From NCBI RefSeq assembly GCF_027571405.1, contig NZ_CP092968.1, forward strand, positions 1,984,001 through 2,048,000: 64,000 bases of DNA. The letters run 5' to 3'. The stretch's first letter is position 1. Each line of letters begins with the position of its first letter. The notes beneath the pieces are model-generated. The model was given only the letters and a program-made list of their open reading frames with translations, searched no databases and had not been told where the DNA came from. The translations under genes were made by a program, and so were the position numbers. Of the stretch, positions 8,414 through 16,230 are shown in pieces. Origin of the DNA: Methylocystis parvus OBBP. GTDB taxonomy: Bacteria > Pseudomonadota > Alphaproteobacteria > Rhizobiales > Beijerinckiaceae.

Positions 8414-9403
8414 ATGAACGACGCTTCGCGCCAGGCAGTACAAACCTCGCAGACCGTCTTAAATTATCTCGTATCGCCGGTTCCGGTCGCCGCGGATTGG
8501 GAGACCGTCGGACAAGCGCGCGCGCGCTTCGTCGGCCAGCAATTCGCAGACGCGTCGCATGTCTGTCTTCTCGCGCCGGATGGCCGGCTTGTCGGCATCA
8601 TCGCGATCCGCGACCTCTTCGCCGCGAGCGGAGAGACGCCGATCATGGCGATCGCCCGGGACGCCGCCCCCTATTGCGTGGCGCTCGACGCCGACCGAGA
8701 GGCGGCGGCCAGCCAGGCGATCCACGCCGGCCTTTCCGTTCTTGCAGTCCGCGACGACGACGGCCGTCTCTTCGGGGTCGTGCCCGCAAGGGCCCTGATG
8801 ACGATCCTGCGGGACGAACATGTCGAGGATCTCCACCACATGGCCGGCATTCTGAACAAATCCGAGGCGGCGAAAGACGCGCTGACCGCGCCGCCGCATC
8901 GGCGCGCAATGTATCGCCTTCCATGGCTTCTCGTGGGGATGACGGGAATGGCGATGTCGACCGCGATGATTTCACGCTTCGAGACCTCGCTCAGCGCCCA
9001 TGTCGCCGTGGCGTTCTTCATTCCGGCGATCGTCTATCTCGCCGACTCGGTCGGCACGCAGTCGGAAGTCGTCGTCGTGCGCGGCCTTTCGCTCACGGAC
9101 TCCGCGCTGCTGCCGCTGTTCTTCGGCGAGCTCGGAACGGGCGCGCTGCTCGGCTGCACCCTTGGCTGCCTCGCATTTCCCTTCATTTGGCTCGCTTTCT
9201 CCAACGTCGGCCTCGCCGCCACCGTGGCGATCGCGCTCGCCGTCGCCAGCACCATCTCGACGGCCTTCGGATTTATGATGCCCTGGCTCTTCGCCCGCCT
9301 GGGTTACGACGCGGCGCTCGGCTCCGGCCCTGTCGCGACGGTCGTGCAGGACTCTTTCTCGCTGCTGACTTATTTCGTCGTCGCTTCGGTTCTCGTTTTT
9401 TGA
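8414..9403 (+). CDS. MgtE-type Mg2+ transporter lacking the N domain
   Basis: Protein of 329 residues. Residues ~20-145 are a CBS pair (HVCLLAPDGRLVGIIAIRDLF, then SVLAVRDDDGRLFGVVPARALM). A connecting helix leads to a membrane domain from ~170. The MgtE signature segment reads IPAIVYLADSVGTQSEVVVVRGLS. Late helices keep SGPVATVVQDSFSLLTYF, including the pore-lining Asp. Classical MgtE is about 450 residues and begins with a Mg2+-sensing superhelical N domain that is absent here, so gating must rest on the CBS domains alone. Transport of Mg2+ or another divalent ion is expected from the family. The gene stands alone, divergent from the DUF5132-like gene. Confidence 0.85.
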   Translation: MNDASRQAVQTSQTVLNYLVSPVPVAADWETVGQARARFVGQQFADASHVCLLAPDGRLVGIIAIRDLFAASGETPIMAIARDAAPYCVALDADREAAASQAIHAGLSVLAVRDDDGRLFGVVPARALMTILRDEHVEDLHHMAGILNKSEAAKDALTAPPHRRAMYRLPWLLVGMTGMAMSTAMISRFETSLSAHVAVAFFIPAIVYLADSVGTQSEVVVVRGLSLTDSALLPLFFGELGTGALLGCTLGCLAFPFIWLAFSNVGLAATVAIALAVASTISTAFGFMMPWLFARLGYDAALGSGPVATVVQDSFSLLTYFVVASVLVF

Positions 9404-9542
9404 CCGCCGCCAATTTCCCGGGCGGAACGACGCCATTGCGCCCTCGCGCCCGCTCTTGTCATGATTGCGTCATCAAAGCGGGTGACTGCACAGCCGCTTC
9501 CAGCCTCGCCATTGAGGCGCCCGCAGACAGAAAGCGGCATCG

Positions 9543-11900
9543 ATGGACTTCTTCCAGCGTTTTACTTTCCTTTTCTCGTCGCCCAATTTCGAGGCTGACG
9601 ACCTCGAAGGGCTGCGAGTCGGGCAGATCATCGCGGCGATCGAACGTATGGGCTTCCAGGTCGTTCGCGCGCGCCGGCTGGAAGACGCTGAAATCGTCGT
9701 TCAGACGGACGCCGCCATCGGTTGCCTGGTCGTCGATTGGGGCAAGAAGGGCATCGAAGGAAAGACCGCGTCGCTCATCGACCTGATGCGCAAGCGCGGC
9801 CTCGAGATGCCGATCGTGCTGCTCATCCGCCGCAAGCGTTTCGAGGACATTCCGGTCGAGGTGCTGGATTTCATCGACGGCTACGTCTTCCTTGCCGAGG
9901 AAACGCCGGAATTCATCGCCAAGAATCTGGTCTCCCGCCTCAAGCAATATGCCGACACACTGAAGACGCCCTTCTTCGGCGCGCTTGTGGATTACGCCGA
10001 GGAAGGCAATCAGCTTTGGACCTGCCCCGGCCATAATGGCGGCATCTTCTACAGCCGCAGCCCTATCGGCCGCATCTTCATGGAGCATCTCGGCGAGGCC
10101 GTCTTCCGCGACGATCTCGACAATTCGGTCGTCGAACTCGGCGATCTGCTGACGCATGAGGGACCCGCGCTGAAGGCGCAGAAGGCGGCCGCTGAAATAT
10201 TCGGAGCGGAGAAGACCTATTTCGTCCTGAACGGCACCTCCTCCTCAAACAAGATCGTTCTCAACAATCTCGTCGCCGAAGGCGATCTCGTGCTGTTCGA
10301 CCGCAATAATCACAAGGCGGCGCATCACGGCGCGCTCCTGCTCAGCGGCGGCGTGCCGATATTTCTGCCGACGACCCGCAACGCTTTCGGGCTGATCGGC
10401 CCCATCGACCATAGAAGCTTCGACGAAACGGCGCTGCGCGAGCGCATTCGCGCCAATCCGCTCGTCAAGGACAAGGACGCCTGGCGCAAGGAGCGGCCTT
10501 TCCGCGCCGCCGTCATCGAGCAATGCACCTATGACGGCACGATCTACGACGCCGAATGGATCACGAAAAAGATCGGCCATCTTTGCGATTATATTCTGTT
10601 CGACGAGGCCTGGGCGGGCTTCATGAAATTCCACCCGCTTTATGAGCGGCGCTACGCCATGGGCCTCAAGGATCTGAGCGAAGCGTCTCCCGGCATCGTC
10701 GCGACGCAATCGACGCACAAGCAGCTTGCAAGTTTTTCTCAGGCGTCGCAGATCCATGTGCGCGACCGCCACATCAAGGGACAGAAGCGCCGCGTCGAGC
10801 ACAGGCGTTTCAACGAAGGATTCATGCAGCACGCCTCGACCTCGCCCTTCTATCCGCTCTTCGCGTCGCTCGACGTCGGCGCGCAGATGATGAAGGGACG
10901 CTCCGGCGAGGTGCTGTGGGACGACACCGTCCGCCTCGGCGTCGAGTTGCGCAAGAAGCTGCGCGCCGTGCGGCGGGAATTCGAGGACAAGGAGAAGGAT
11001 CCGGCGCGACGCTGGTTCTTCGACCCCTTCGTTCCGGACAAGATCTCGATCCCAGACGCCGCGCGCGATTTCGGCGCCCATCGCGTTCCCTGGGAGTCGG
11101 TGTCGACGGAGCAGCTCGCCCGCGACGCGCGTTTCTGGGAGCTTGCGCCCGAGGCCGAATGGCACGGCTTTGAAAACATGGCCCCAGGCTTCGCCATCAC
11201 CGACCCGTGCAAGCTGACATTGCTGACGCCCGGCTTCGACCGCAGCACAGGCGCCTATGAGAATCACGGCGTCCCCGCCCCGATCGTCGCGCAATATCTG
11301 CGCGAGAACCGGATCGTCCCTGAGAAGAACGATCTAAATTCCCTGCTCTTCCTGCTGACGCCCGGCGTTGAATCGAGCAAGGCGGGAACGCTCGTTTCCG
11401 CGCTTGTCGCCTTCAAACGTCTGCATGACGACAATGCGCCGATGCAGGACGTCATCCCCGAATTCGTGGCGCGGCGGCCCGCACGTTACAAGGGCGTTCG
11501 CTTGCGCGACCTCTGCGGAGAAATGCACCGGTTTTTCAAGGAGTCCGCCGTGAGCGCGCTGCAGCGCGCGCAATTCGCGGCGGAACATCTGCCGGAGATG
11601 GCGATGACGCCGCGCGAGGCCTATCTTCATCTCGTGCGCAACAAGGTGGACTATCTTACGCTCGATGAGATCGAAGGCCGCATCGCGACGACGCTCTTCG
11701 TCATCTACCCGCCCGGCATCGCGACCATCGTGCCCGGCGAGCGGCTGAGCGATCGCGCCCGGCCAATGATCCAGTATCTCAAAATGTTCGAACGCGGCGC
11801 CAATCTCTTTCCTGGCTTCGACTACGAGATCCAGGGCCTCTATAAGGAGACGGACCAGCAGGGCCGGATGCGGCTTCACACTTACGTCGTGAGCGAATGA
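9543..11900 (+). CDS. PLP-dependent Orn/Lys/Arg decarboxylase
   Basis: Protein of 785 residues, within the range of the fold-type I bacterial decarboxylases AdiA, CadA/LdcC and SpeC. The N-terminal ~130 residues are the receiver-like wing domain. Next come TCPGHNGGIFYSRSP, the PLP-binding region with the Schiff-base lysine in STHKQLASFSQ near residue 393, and the C-terminal YPPGIATIVPGE motif. It decarboxylates an amino acid to a polyamine, consuming a proton in the cytosol. Which of arginine, lysine or ornithine is used cannot be read from the motifs seen. The downstream acetyltransferase overlaps its stop by ATGA, so the two are translationally coupled. No antiporter gene is adjacent, which weakens an acid-resistance role and favours polyamine synthesis. 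Confidence 0.88.
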   Translation: MDFFQRFTFLFSSPNFEADDLEGLRVGQIIAAIERMGFQVVRARRLEDAEIVVQTDAAIGCLVVDWGKKGIEGKTASLIDLMRKRGLEMPIVLLIRRKRFEDIPVEVLDFIDGYVFLAEETPEFIAKNLVSRLKQYADTLKTPFFGALVDYAEEGNQLWTCPGHNGGIFYSRSPIGRIFMEHLGEAVFRDDLDNSVVELGDLLTHEGPALKAQKAAAEIFGAEKTYFVLNGTSSSNKIVLNNLVAEGDLVLFDRNNHKAAHHGALLLSGGVPIFLPTTRNAFGLIGPIDHRSFDETALRERIRANPLVKDKDAWRKERPFRAAVIEQCTYDGTIYDAEWITKKIGHLCDYILFDEAWAGFMKFHPLYERRYAMGLKDLSEASPGIVATQSTHKQLASFSQASQIHVRDRHIKGQKRRVEHRRFNEGFMQHASTSPFYPLFASLDVGAQMMKGRSGEVLWDDTVRLGVELRKKLRAVRREFEDKEKDPARRWFFDPFVPDKISIPDAARDFGAHRVPWESVSTEQLARDARFWELAPEAEWHGFENMAPGFAITDPCKLTLLTPGFDRSTGAYENHGVPAPIVAQYLRENRIVPEKNDLNSLLFLLTPGVESSKAGTLVSALVAFKRLHDDNAPMQDVIPEFVARRPARYKGVRLRDLCGEMHRFFKESAVSALQRAQFAAEHLPEMAMTPREAYLHLVRNKVDYLTLDEIEGRIATTLFVIYPPGIATIVPGERLSDRARPMIQYLKMFERGANLFPGFDYEIQGLYKETDQQGRMRLHTYVVSE

Positions 11901-12481
11901 CCTTAGAGCTAGAGACGGACCCGACCGCTCCTTCGCAGAGCCAGAGAATCGTCGTGCGCGCGTCGCGCGACGAAGACGTCGACGCAATGCTCGCAATCTA
12001 TCTGCATCATGTGCGCAAAGGACTCGATCCCAAGGACGCCCCGCTCTACGAGGCGCCTCAGAAGGAGGACCTTAAGAGGCGTCGCAAAAATATGGGAAAG
12101 CATCGGCTTCCCCATCTGGTCGCGGAGTTGGAGCGAACGGTTATCGGCTATGCTTACGCTGTGCCCTTCCGTAAGCGTCCCGCCTATCGCTATGTCGTGA
12201 AGCATTCGATCTATGTGGATCCGAGCCATCTCCACAGGGGCGTCGGCCGGTTGTTGCTGCCGGCGCTGATCGACGCCTGCGCCGCCGCGGGCTTTCGGCA
12301 GATGATCGGCTACATCGACGCTTCCAATACGCCTTCGCTCAAGCTGCATGAGGCCTGCGGCTTTGCGCAGGTCGGCTATTTGTCGTCGGTCGGCTTCAAA
12401 TATGGAAGATGGACGGATTCGATCATCATGCAGCGCTCATTGGGGCCCGGGGCCACGACATTGCCCGGCGGGCGCGATTAG
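11897..12481 (+). CDS. GNAT-family N-acetyltransferase
   Basis: Protein of 194 residues transferring an acetyl group from acetyl-CoA. The phosphinothricin-type GNAT pattern is clear: YRYVVKHSIYVDPSHLHRGVGRLLLPALI contains the R/Q-x-x-G-x-G/A CoA-binding loop (HRGVGR), followed by IGYIDASNTPSLKLHEACGFAQVG. The ATG overlaps the stop of the amino-acid decarboxylase (ATGA), so the pair is one transcription unit. That suggests the acetyl acceptor may be a polyamine or amino-acid product of the upstream enzyme, which is inference only. Confidence 0.85.
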   Translation: MTLELETDPTAPSQSQRIVVRASRDEDVDAMLAIYLHHVRKGLDPKDAPLYEAPQKEDLKRRRKNMGKHRLPHLVAELERTVIGYAYAVPFRKRPAYRYVVKHSIYVDPSHLHRGVGRLLLPALIDACAAAGFRQMIGYIDASNTPSLKLHEACGFAQVGYLSSVGFKYGRWTDSIIMQRSLGPGATTLPGGRD

Positions 12482-12558
12482 CCGCTCACGAAGGAGTTGA
12501 ACTTTGCATTTTGCCTCAATACTATGCAAAAGGGGGAACGACAGCATAGAGACGTAAC

Positions 12559-12768
12559 GTGCAAATCTCCCTCCAGGAAGCAATCGAGATCCACGCCAAA
12601 GCCCTGAAAAAGCGGCACAGGGATCGTGCGCCGGCAGCGGCGCGCCAGCACGCCATGACCTTGAAATACGCCAATGATCCAGAGGGTCATGACGTTTGGC
12701 AGCGCGTCGCGGAGGCCGCGGAGCGCCTGTTGAGCGAAGCGCCGGAAATCGACGACCCGCGACGATAG
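12559..12768 (+). CDS. Small conserved-looking protein, function unknown
   Basis: Protein of 69 residues from a GTG start (MQISLQEAIEIHAKALKKRHRDRAP), charged and predicted almost entirely helical. There is no signal peptide or membrane helix. The composition is unlike a random shadow frame, and the gene fills the gap between the acetyltransferase and the convergent CoA-transferase genes. No family was recognised with certainty. Confidence 0.6.
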   Translation: MQISLQEAIEIHAKALKKRHRDRAPAAARQHAMTLKYANDPEGHDVWQRVAEAAERLLSEAPEIDDPRR

Positions 12769-12781
12769 GCTGCGTCTCACA

Positions 12782-13438
12782 TTATGATGCGATCGGCATC
12801 TCCAAGACGTCGCCTTGTATGATCAGCGGCGCCGAAGTGTTGGCGACGACCTCTTCGACGCTCACGCCGGGCGCGCGCTCGCGCAGGACAAGACCGTCTT
12901 CCGTCGGCTCGATCACCGCCAGTTCGGTGACCACAAGACTGACGCGCCGCGCGGCCGTGGGCGGCAGGGAGAGCGCCTCGACGATTTTCGGCTTTCCCTT
13001 GGCGGTGTGCTGCATGGCGACGACGACCCGCTTGGCGCCGGCGACGAGATCCATCGCGCCGCCCATGCCCGGAACGAGCTTGCCGGGAACCATCCAATTC
13101 GCGAGAAGCCCCTTGGCGTCCACCTGAAGGCCGCCGAGCACCGTCATGTCGAGATGCCCGCCCCTGATCAGCGCGAAGCTTGTCGCGCTGTCGAAGCTCA
13201 TGGCCCCGGGCAAGGCCGAAATGAATCCGCCGCCGGCGTCCGTGAGATGCGGATCTTCCATGCCTTCCGGCGGCGGCGCGCCAAAGCCGATAATGCCGTT
13301 CTCGCTTTGGAACGCGACGGAAATCTCCTCCGGAACGTAGCAGGCGACAAGGGTCGGCAGGCCGATGCCGAGATTGACCAGCGTGCGATCGCGCAGCTCG
13401 CGCGCGACGCGGCGCGCGATGATCTCCTTTGCGTCCAT
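12782..13438 (-). CDS. atoA: 3-oxoacid CoA-transferase subunit B (AtoA/ScoB type)
   Basis: Beta subunit of about 218 residues. It carries the catalytic glutamate motif SENGIIGFG and the ARRVARELRDRTLVNLGIGLPTLV opening of the family. With the A subunit it moves CoA between short acids, typically acetoacetate and succinyl- or acetyl-CoA. The ATG at 13438 overlaps the TGA of the A-subunit gene, giving translational coupling and 1:1 expression. A GTG one codon upstream is possible. Last gene of the leftward group with fabI and the 3-hydroxybutyrate dehydrogenase, which fits conversion of acetoacetate from PHB breakdown into acetoacetyl-CoA. Confidence 0.88.
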   Translation of the reverse strand: MDAKEIIARRVARELRDRTLVNLGIGLPTLVACYVPEEISVAFQSENGIIGFGAPPPEGMEDPHLTDAGGGFISALPGAMSFDSATSFALIRGGHLDMTVLGGLQVDAKGLLANWMVPGKLVPGMGGAMDLVAGAKRVVVAMQHTAKGKPKIVEALSLPPTAARRVSLVVTELAVIEPTEDGLVLRERAPGVSVEEVVANTSAPLIIQGDVLEMPIAS

Positions 13439-14091
13439 CACTGCGGCCTCCTGATCAGATGATGCACGAGCACGCCCGGCGTGCGCACGGAATCCGGCGG
13501 TATGACGCCCACGGGAACGATTTCATCAGCTTCGGCGATAACGTTGTCGGCCGCGAAGGCCATCACCGGATTGAAATTCGCGGCTGTCAGCCGGTAGGTG
13601 AGATTGCCGTGATAATCCGCTTCATGCGCGCGCAGCATCGCGAAATCGGCGCGCAGCGGCTTCTCCAGCAGGAACGGCCTTCCGTCCACTTCGACGATCT
13701 GCTTGCCTTCCGCGACAATCGTTCCGACGCCCGTCGGCGTCAGCACGCCGCCCAATCCGCTGCCGCCGGCGCGAATGCGCTCGGCGAGCGTGCCCTGCGG
13801 AATCAGCTCCACCTCGATCTCGCCGGCGATCATTTTCTTCTGCGTCGAGGGATTCGTCCCGATATGCGACGCCCTCACCCGCGTTACGCAACCGGCTTCG
13901 ATCAGTTTGCCGACGCCGCAGGTCGGCGTCGCCGTATCGTTGCAGATGAGCGTCAGGCCGCGCGCGCCCCGTGCGACAAGCGCATCGATCACCCGCTCCG
14001 GCGTGCCGACGCCCATAAAGCCGCCGAACATGACGCTTGCGCCGTCCGGGACGAGCGCCGCCGCCGCTTGCGGCGAGATAGCCAGTCTCAT
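13438..14091 (-). CDS. atoD: 3-oxoacid CoA-transferase subunit A (AtoD/ScoA type)
   Basis: Alpha subunit of 217 residues. The family glycine-rich N-terminal segment is seen (DGASVMFGGFMGVGTPERVIDAL), as are HIGTNPSTQKKMIAGEIEVELIPQGTLAERIR and the LTPTGVGT loop. It pairs with the downstream B subunit, whose ATG overlaps this stop. It starts 9 nt after fabI ends. Together with the dehydrogenase at 15163 it forms a route from 3-hydroxybutyrate through acetoacetate to acetoacetyl-CoA. Substrate range (acetoacetate versus butyrate) is not determined by sequence alone. Confidence 0.88.
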   Translation of the reverse strand: MRLAISPQAAAALVPDGASVMFGGFMGVGTPERVIDALVARGARGLTLICNDTATPTCGVGKLIEAGCVTRVRASHIGTNPSTQKKMIAGEIEVELIPQGTLAERIRAGGSGLGGVLTPTGVGTIVAEGKQIVEVDGRPFLLEKPLRADFAMLRAHEADYHGNLTYRLTAANFNPVMAFAADNVIAEADEIVPVGVIPPDSVRTPGVLVHHLIRRPQ

Positions 14092-14100
14092 GATCCCTCC

Positions 14101-14934
14101 TCAGGCGACATTGTGCAGGCCGGCGTCGACATAGATCGTGTCGCCCGACATGCCGGAAGCGCCGCCGCCCACGAGAAACGCGACCACGCGACCGACTTCG
14201 GCGATGTCGACGAGACGATGGCCGGGGCTGCGCGCGACGGCTGCCGCGACCAGTTCGTCAAAGTGATCGATGCCGCTTGCCGCGCGGGTCTTCAACGGAC
14301 CCGGCGACACGGCGAAGACGCGGACGCCCTTCTCGCCGAGCTCAACGGCAAGATAGCGCGTCGTAGCCTCGAGCGCCGCCTTCACGGGACCCATGACGTT
14401 GTAATGATTGACGACCTTGTCGGCGCCGTAATAGCTCATGGTCAACAGCGCGCCGCCTTCCGACATCAACGGCTCCGCAAGACGGGCCATCTCGATGAAG
14501 GAATAGCAGGAGATGCGCATCGCCTGCTGAAATCCCTCGAGCGAACAATCGACGACGCGGCCGTGCAGATCGGCGCGCGGCGCGAAGGCGATCGAGTGGA
14601 TGACGAAGTCAAGCCCGCCCCAGGTCTCGCGAATATGCTCGAACACAGCCGCCATTTCGCCTGGACGCTCGACATTCATCGGAAGAAGAAAGTCAGCTTG
14701 AATCTGCTCGGCCAGCGGACGCACGAAACGTTCGGATTTCTCGTCGCCGTAAGTGAGGCCGATATCAGCGCCGAAAGCGCGCAGCTTGGACGCACAGCCG
14801 AAAGCGATGCTGTTTTCGTTAGCCACGCCGACGACGAGCCCGCGCTTGCCGCGCAGCATGTCGCCGATACGCATTTCGGGGTCCCAGACCTTCGGCAAAG
14901 GATCGACGGGCGCCGCCAAATCTATCATCGCCAT
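14101..14934 (-). CDS. fabI: Enoyl-[ACP] reductase FabI (NADH-dependent)
   Basis: Protein of 277 residues, short-chain-dehydrogenase fold, reducing the trans-2-enoyl double bond in fatty-acid synthesis. Seen: GLVVGVANENSIAFG with the unusual FabI nucleotide-binding loop, the long-range Y-x6-K active site in YNVMGPVKAALE, and SGMSGDTIYVDAG at the C-terminus. The ATG at 14934 sits ~15 residues before the Rossmann strand, typical for FabI plus a short tail. It is placed between 3-hydroxybutyrate dehydrogenase and the CoA-transferase rather than in a fatty-acid operon. It may be a second copy used at the crotonyl/butyryl level of this C4 cluster, which is inference. Confidence 0.9.
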   Translation of the reverse strand: MAMIDLAAPVDPLPKVWDPEMRIGDMLRGKRGLVVGVANENSIAFGCASKLRAFGADIGLTYGDEKSERFVRPLAEQIQADFLLPMNVERPGEMAAVFEHIRETWGGLDFVIHSIAFAPRADLHGRVVDCSLEGFQQAMRISCYSFIEMARLAEPLMSEGGALLTMSYYGADKVVNHYNVMGPVKAALEATTRYLAVELGEKGVRVFAVSPGPLKTRAASGIDHFDELVAAAVARSPGHRLVDIAEVGRVVAFLVGGGASGMSGDTIYVDAGLHNVA

Positions 14935-15162
14935 GTTCTTCGCTCCTGTGCAACGCTTACGGTTTTAGGAGTTGGGGGTGACGCCTTCGTGAAAAGACCG
15001 GCAAGCGGGAGCGGCGCAATGTCGCGCTCATCATTTAGCTCTATCGACGTCGCCATATCGACGTTGCAAGAAAAAGCGGAGCCGCTGATATTCTGGTAAA
15101 TGGGAACGACCGCCTGCGCCGCCAAGGAGGCGCTCTCTCATATCCGAGCGGCGCTCACGCGC

Positions 15163-15945
15163 TCAGTGCGCGGTCCAGCCTCCATCCATGGAAAGGATGG
15201 CGCCCGTAATCGAAGCGGCGTCGTCGGTTGCGAGGAAAACCGCGAGAGCGGCGACCTGCTCGGAGGTCACGAATTCCTTCGTCGGCTGCGCCTCGAGCAG
15301 CACGTCATGGATTACCTGTTCACGGGTCATGCCGCGCGCCTCCATCGTGCCGGGGATCTGGCGCTCGACGAGCGGCGTCCAGACATAGCCGGGCGCGATG
15401 GCGTTGACGGTGATGCGGGAGCGCGCGAATTCGAGCGCCGCGGTCTTCGTCAGGCCGGCGACGCCGTGTTTCGCGGCGACGTAAGCCGATTTGAAAGGCG
15501 ACGCCACCACCGCATGCGCGGAGGCCGTATTGATGATGCGCCCCCAACCGCGCTTTTTCATCCCCGGCGCGACGGCGCGAATGGCGTGAAAGGCGGCGGA
15601 AAGATTGATCGAGATGATCGCGTCCCATTTTTCGGGCGGAAAGTCCTCGATCGGCGCGACATGCTGAACGCCGGCGTTGTTGACGAGAATATCGACCGAG
15701 CCGAGCTCCCTTTCGGCCGTCGCGATCATGTCGATAATATCGGCGGGCTTGCTCATGTCCGCGTTCGCGTAGTGCGCGGCGACGCCGAATTCATGCTCGA
15801 TCCGCGAGCGCTCGTCCTCGACGTCCTCCGGCGCGCCCAAGCCGTTGATGACGACATTGGCGCCCTGTGCGGCGAACGCGCGAGCGATGGCCAGGCCGAT
15901 ACCGCTCGTCGAACCCGTCACAAGCGCGGTCTTTTCACGGATCAT
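15163..15945 (-). CDS. bdhA: D-3-hydroxybutyrate dehydrogenase
   Basis: SDR-family enzyme of 260 residues oxidising (R)-3-hydroxybutyrate to acetoacetate with NAD+. Seen: TGSTSGIGLAIARAF at the N-terminus, NNAGVQHVAPIEDFPPEKWD (the QHVAPIE segment is typical of 3-hydroxybutyrate dehydrogenases), the YVAAKHG active site and APGYVWTPLV. The ATG at 15945 is preceded by GAGG; an in-frame ATG at 15963 is less likely. First of the leftward genes with fabI and atoDA, and divergent from the MaoC-Pta/ackA/DUF3141 unit. Confidence 0.88.
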   Translation of the reverse strand: MIREKTALVTGSTSGIGLAIARAFAAQGANVVINGLGAPEDVEDERSRIEHEFGVAAHYANADMSKPADIIDMIATAERELGSVDILVNNAGVQHVAPIEDFPPEKWDAIISINLSAAFHAIRAVAPGMKKRGWGRIINTASAHAVVASPFKSAYVAAKHGVAGLTKTAALEFARSRITVNAIAPGYVWTPLVERQIPGTMEARGMTREQVIHDVLLEAQPTKEFVTSEQVAALAVFLATDDAASITGAILSMDGGWTAH

Positions 15946-16230
15946 GGCGCCTCGGCTAAACAATTAGGCTGCGTCTCTCGCGTCTGTCTCACAGCGATTC
16001 GACAGCTTTATGAAAGCGTTCATCGGTGGACGCGACGATGTTTTTCCGCTCGTTACGTCAATGTCCTGCAAAGATTATTCGGCAATTACGTCCTCGCGCC
16101 CTCCAATTGCGACGGCACGACTTCCGCAATCCGCCAATTGAGGCGCGCGATAAATTCACACCACTGTCAAGCGCCGGGCTCATCTTGGCGGGGCGACGTC
16201 TATTACGGCGAGCGGAGAATGCGGGGCGCG
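15946..16230. other. Divergent control region of the C4/C2 cluster
   Basis: About 285 bp between bdhA (left) and the MaoC-Pta gene (right), AT-richer than the coding DNA. CCAATTG occurs twice, near 16108 and 16133. I looked for a TTGAT-N4-ATCAA FNR/FixK box because such clusters are often oxygen-controlled and did not find one. The promoters of both arms must lie here. Confidence 0.4.

Noticed and set aside
15946..16230. FNR/FixK box before the C4/C2 cluster
   Set aside because: No TTGAT-N4-ATCAA-type palindrome could be found; the CCAATTG pair is too short to mean anything alone.
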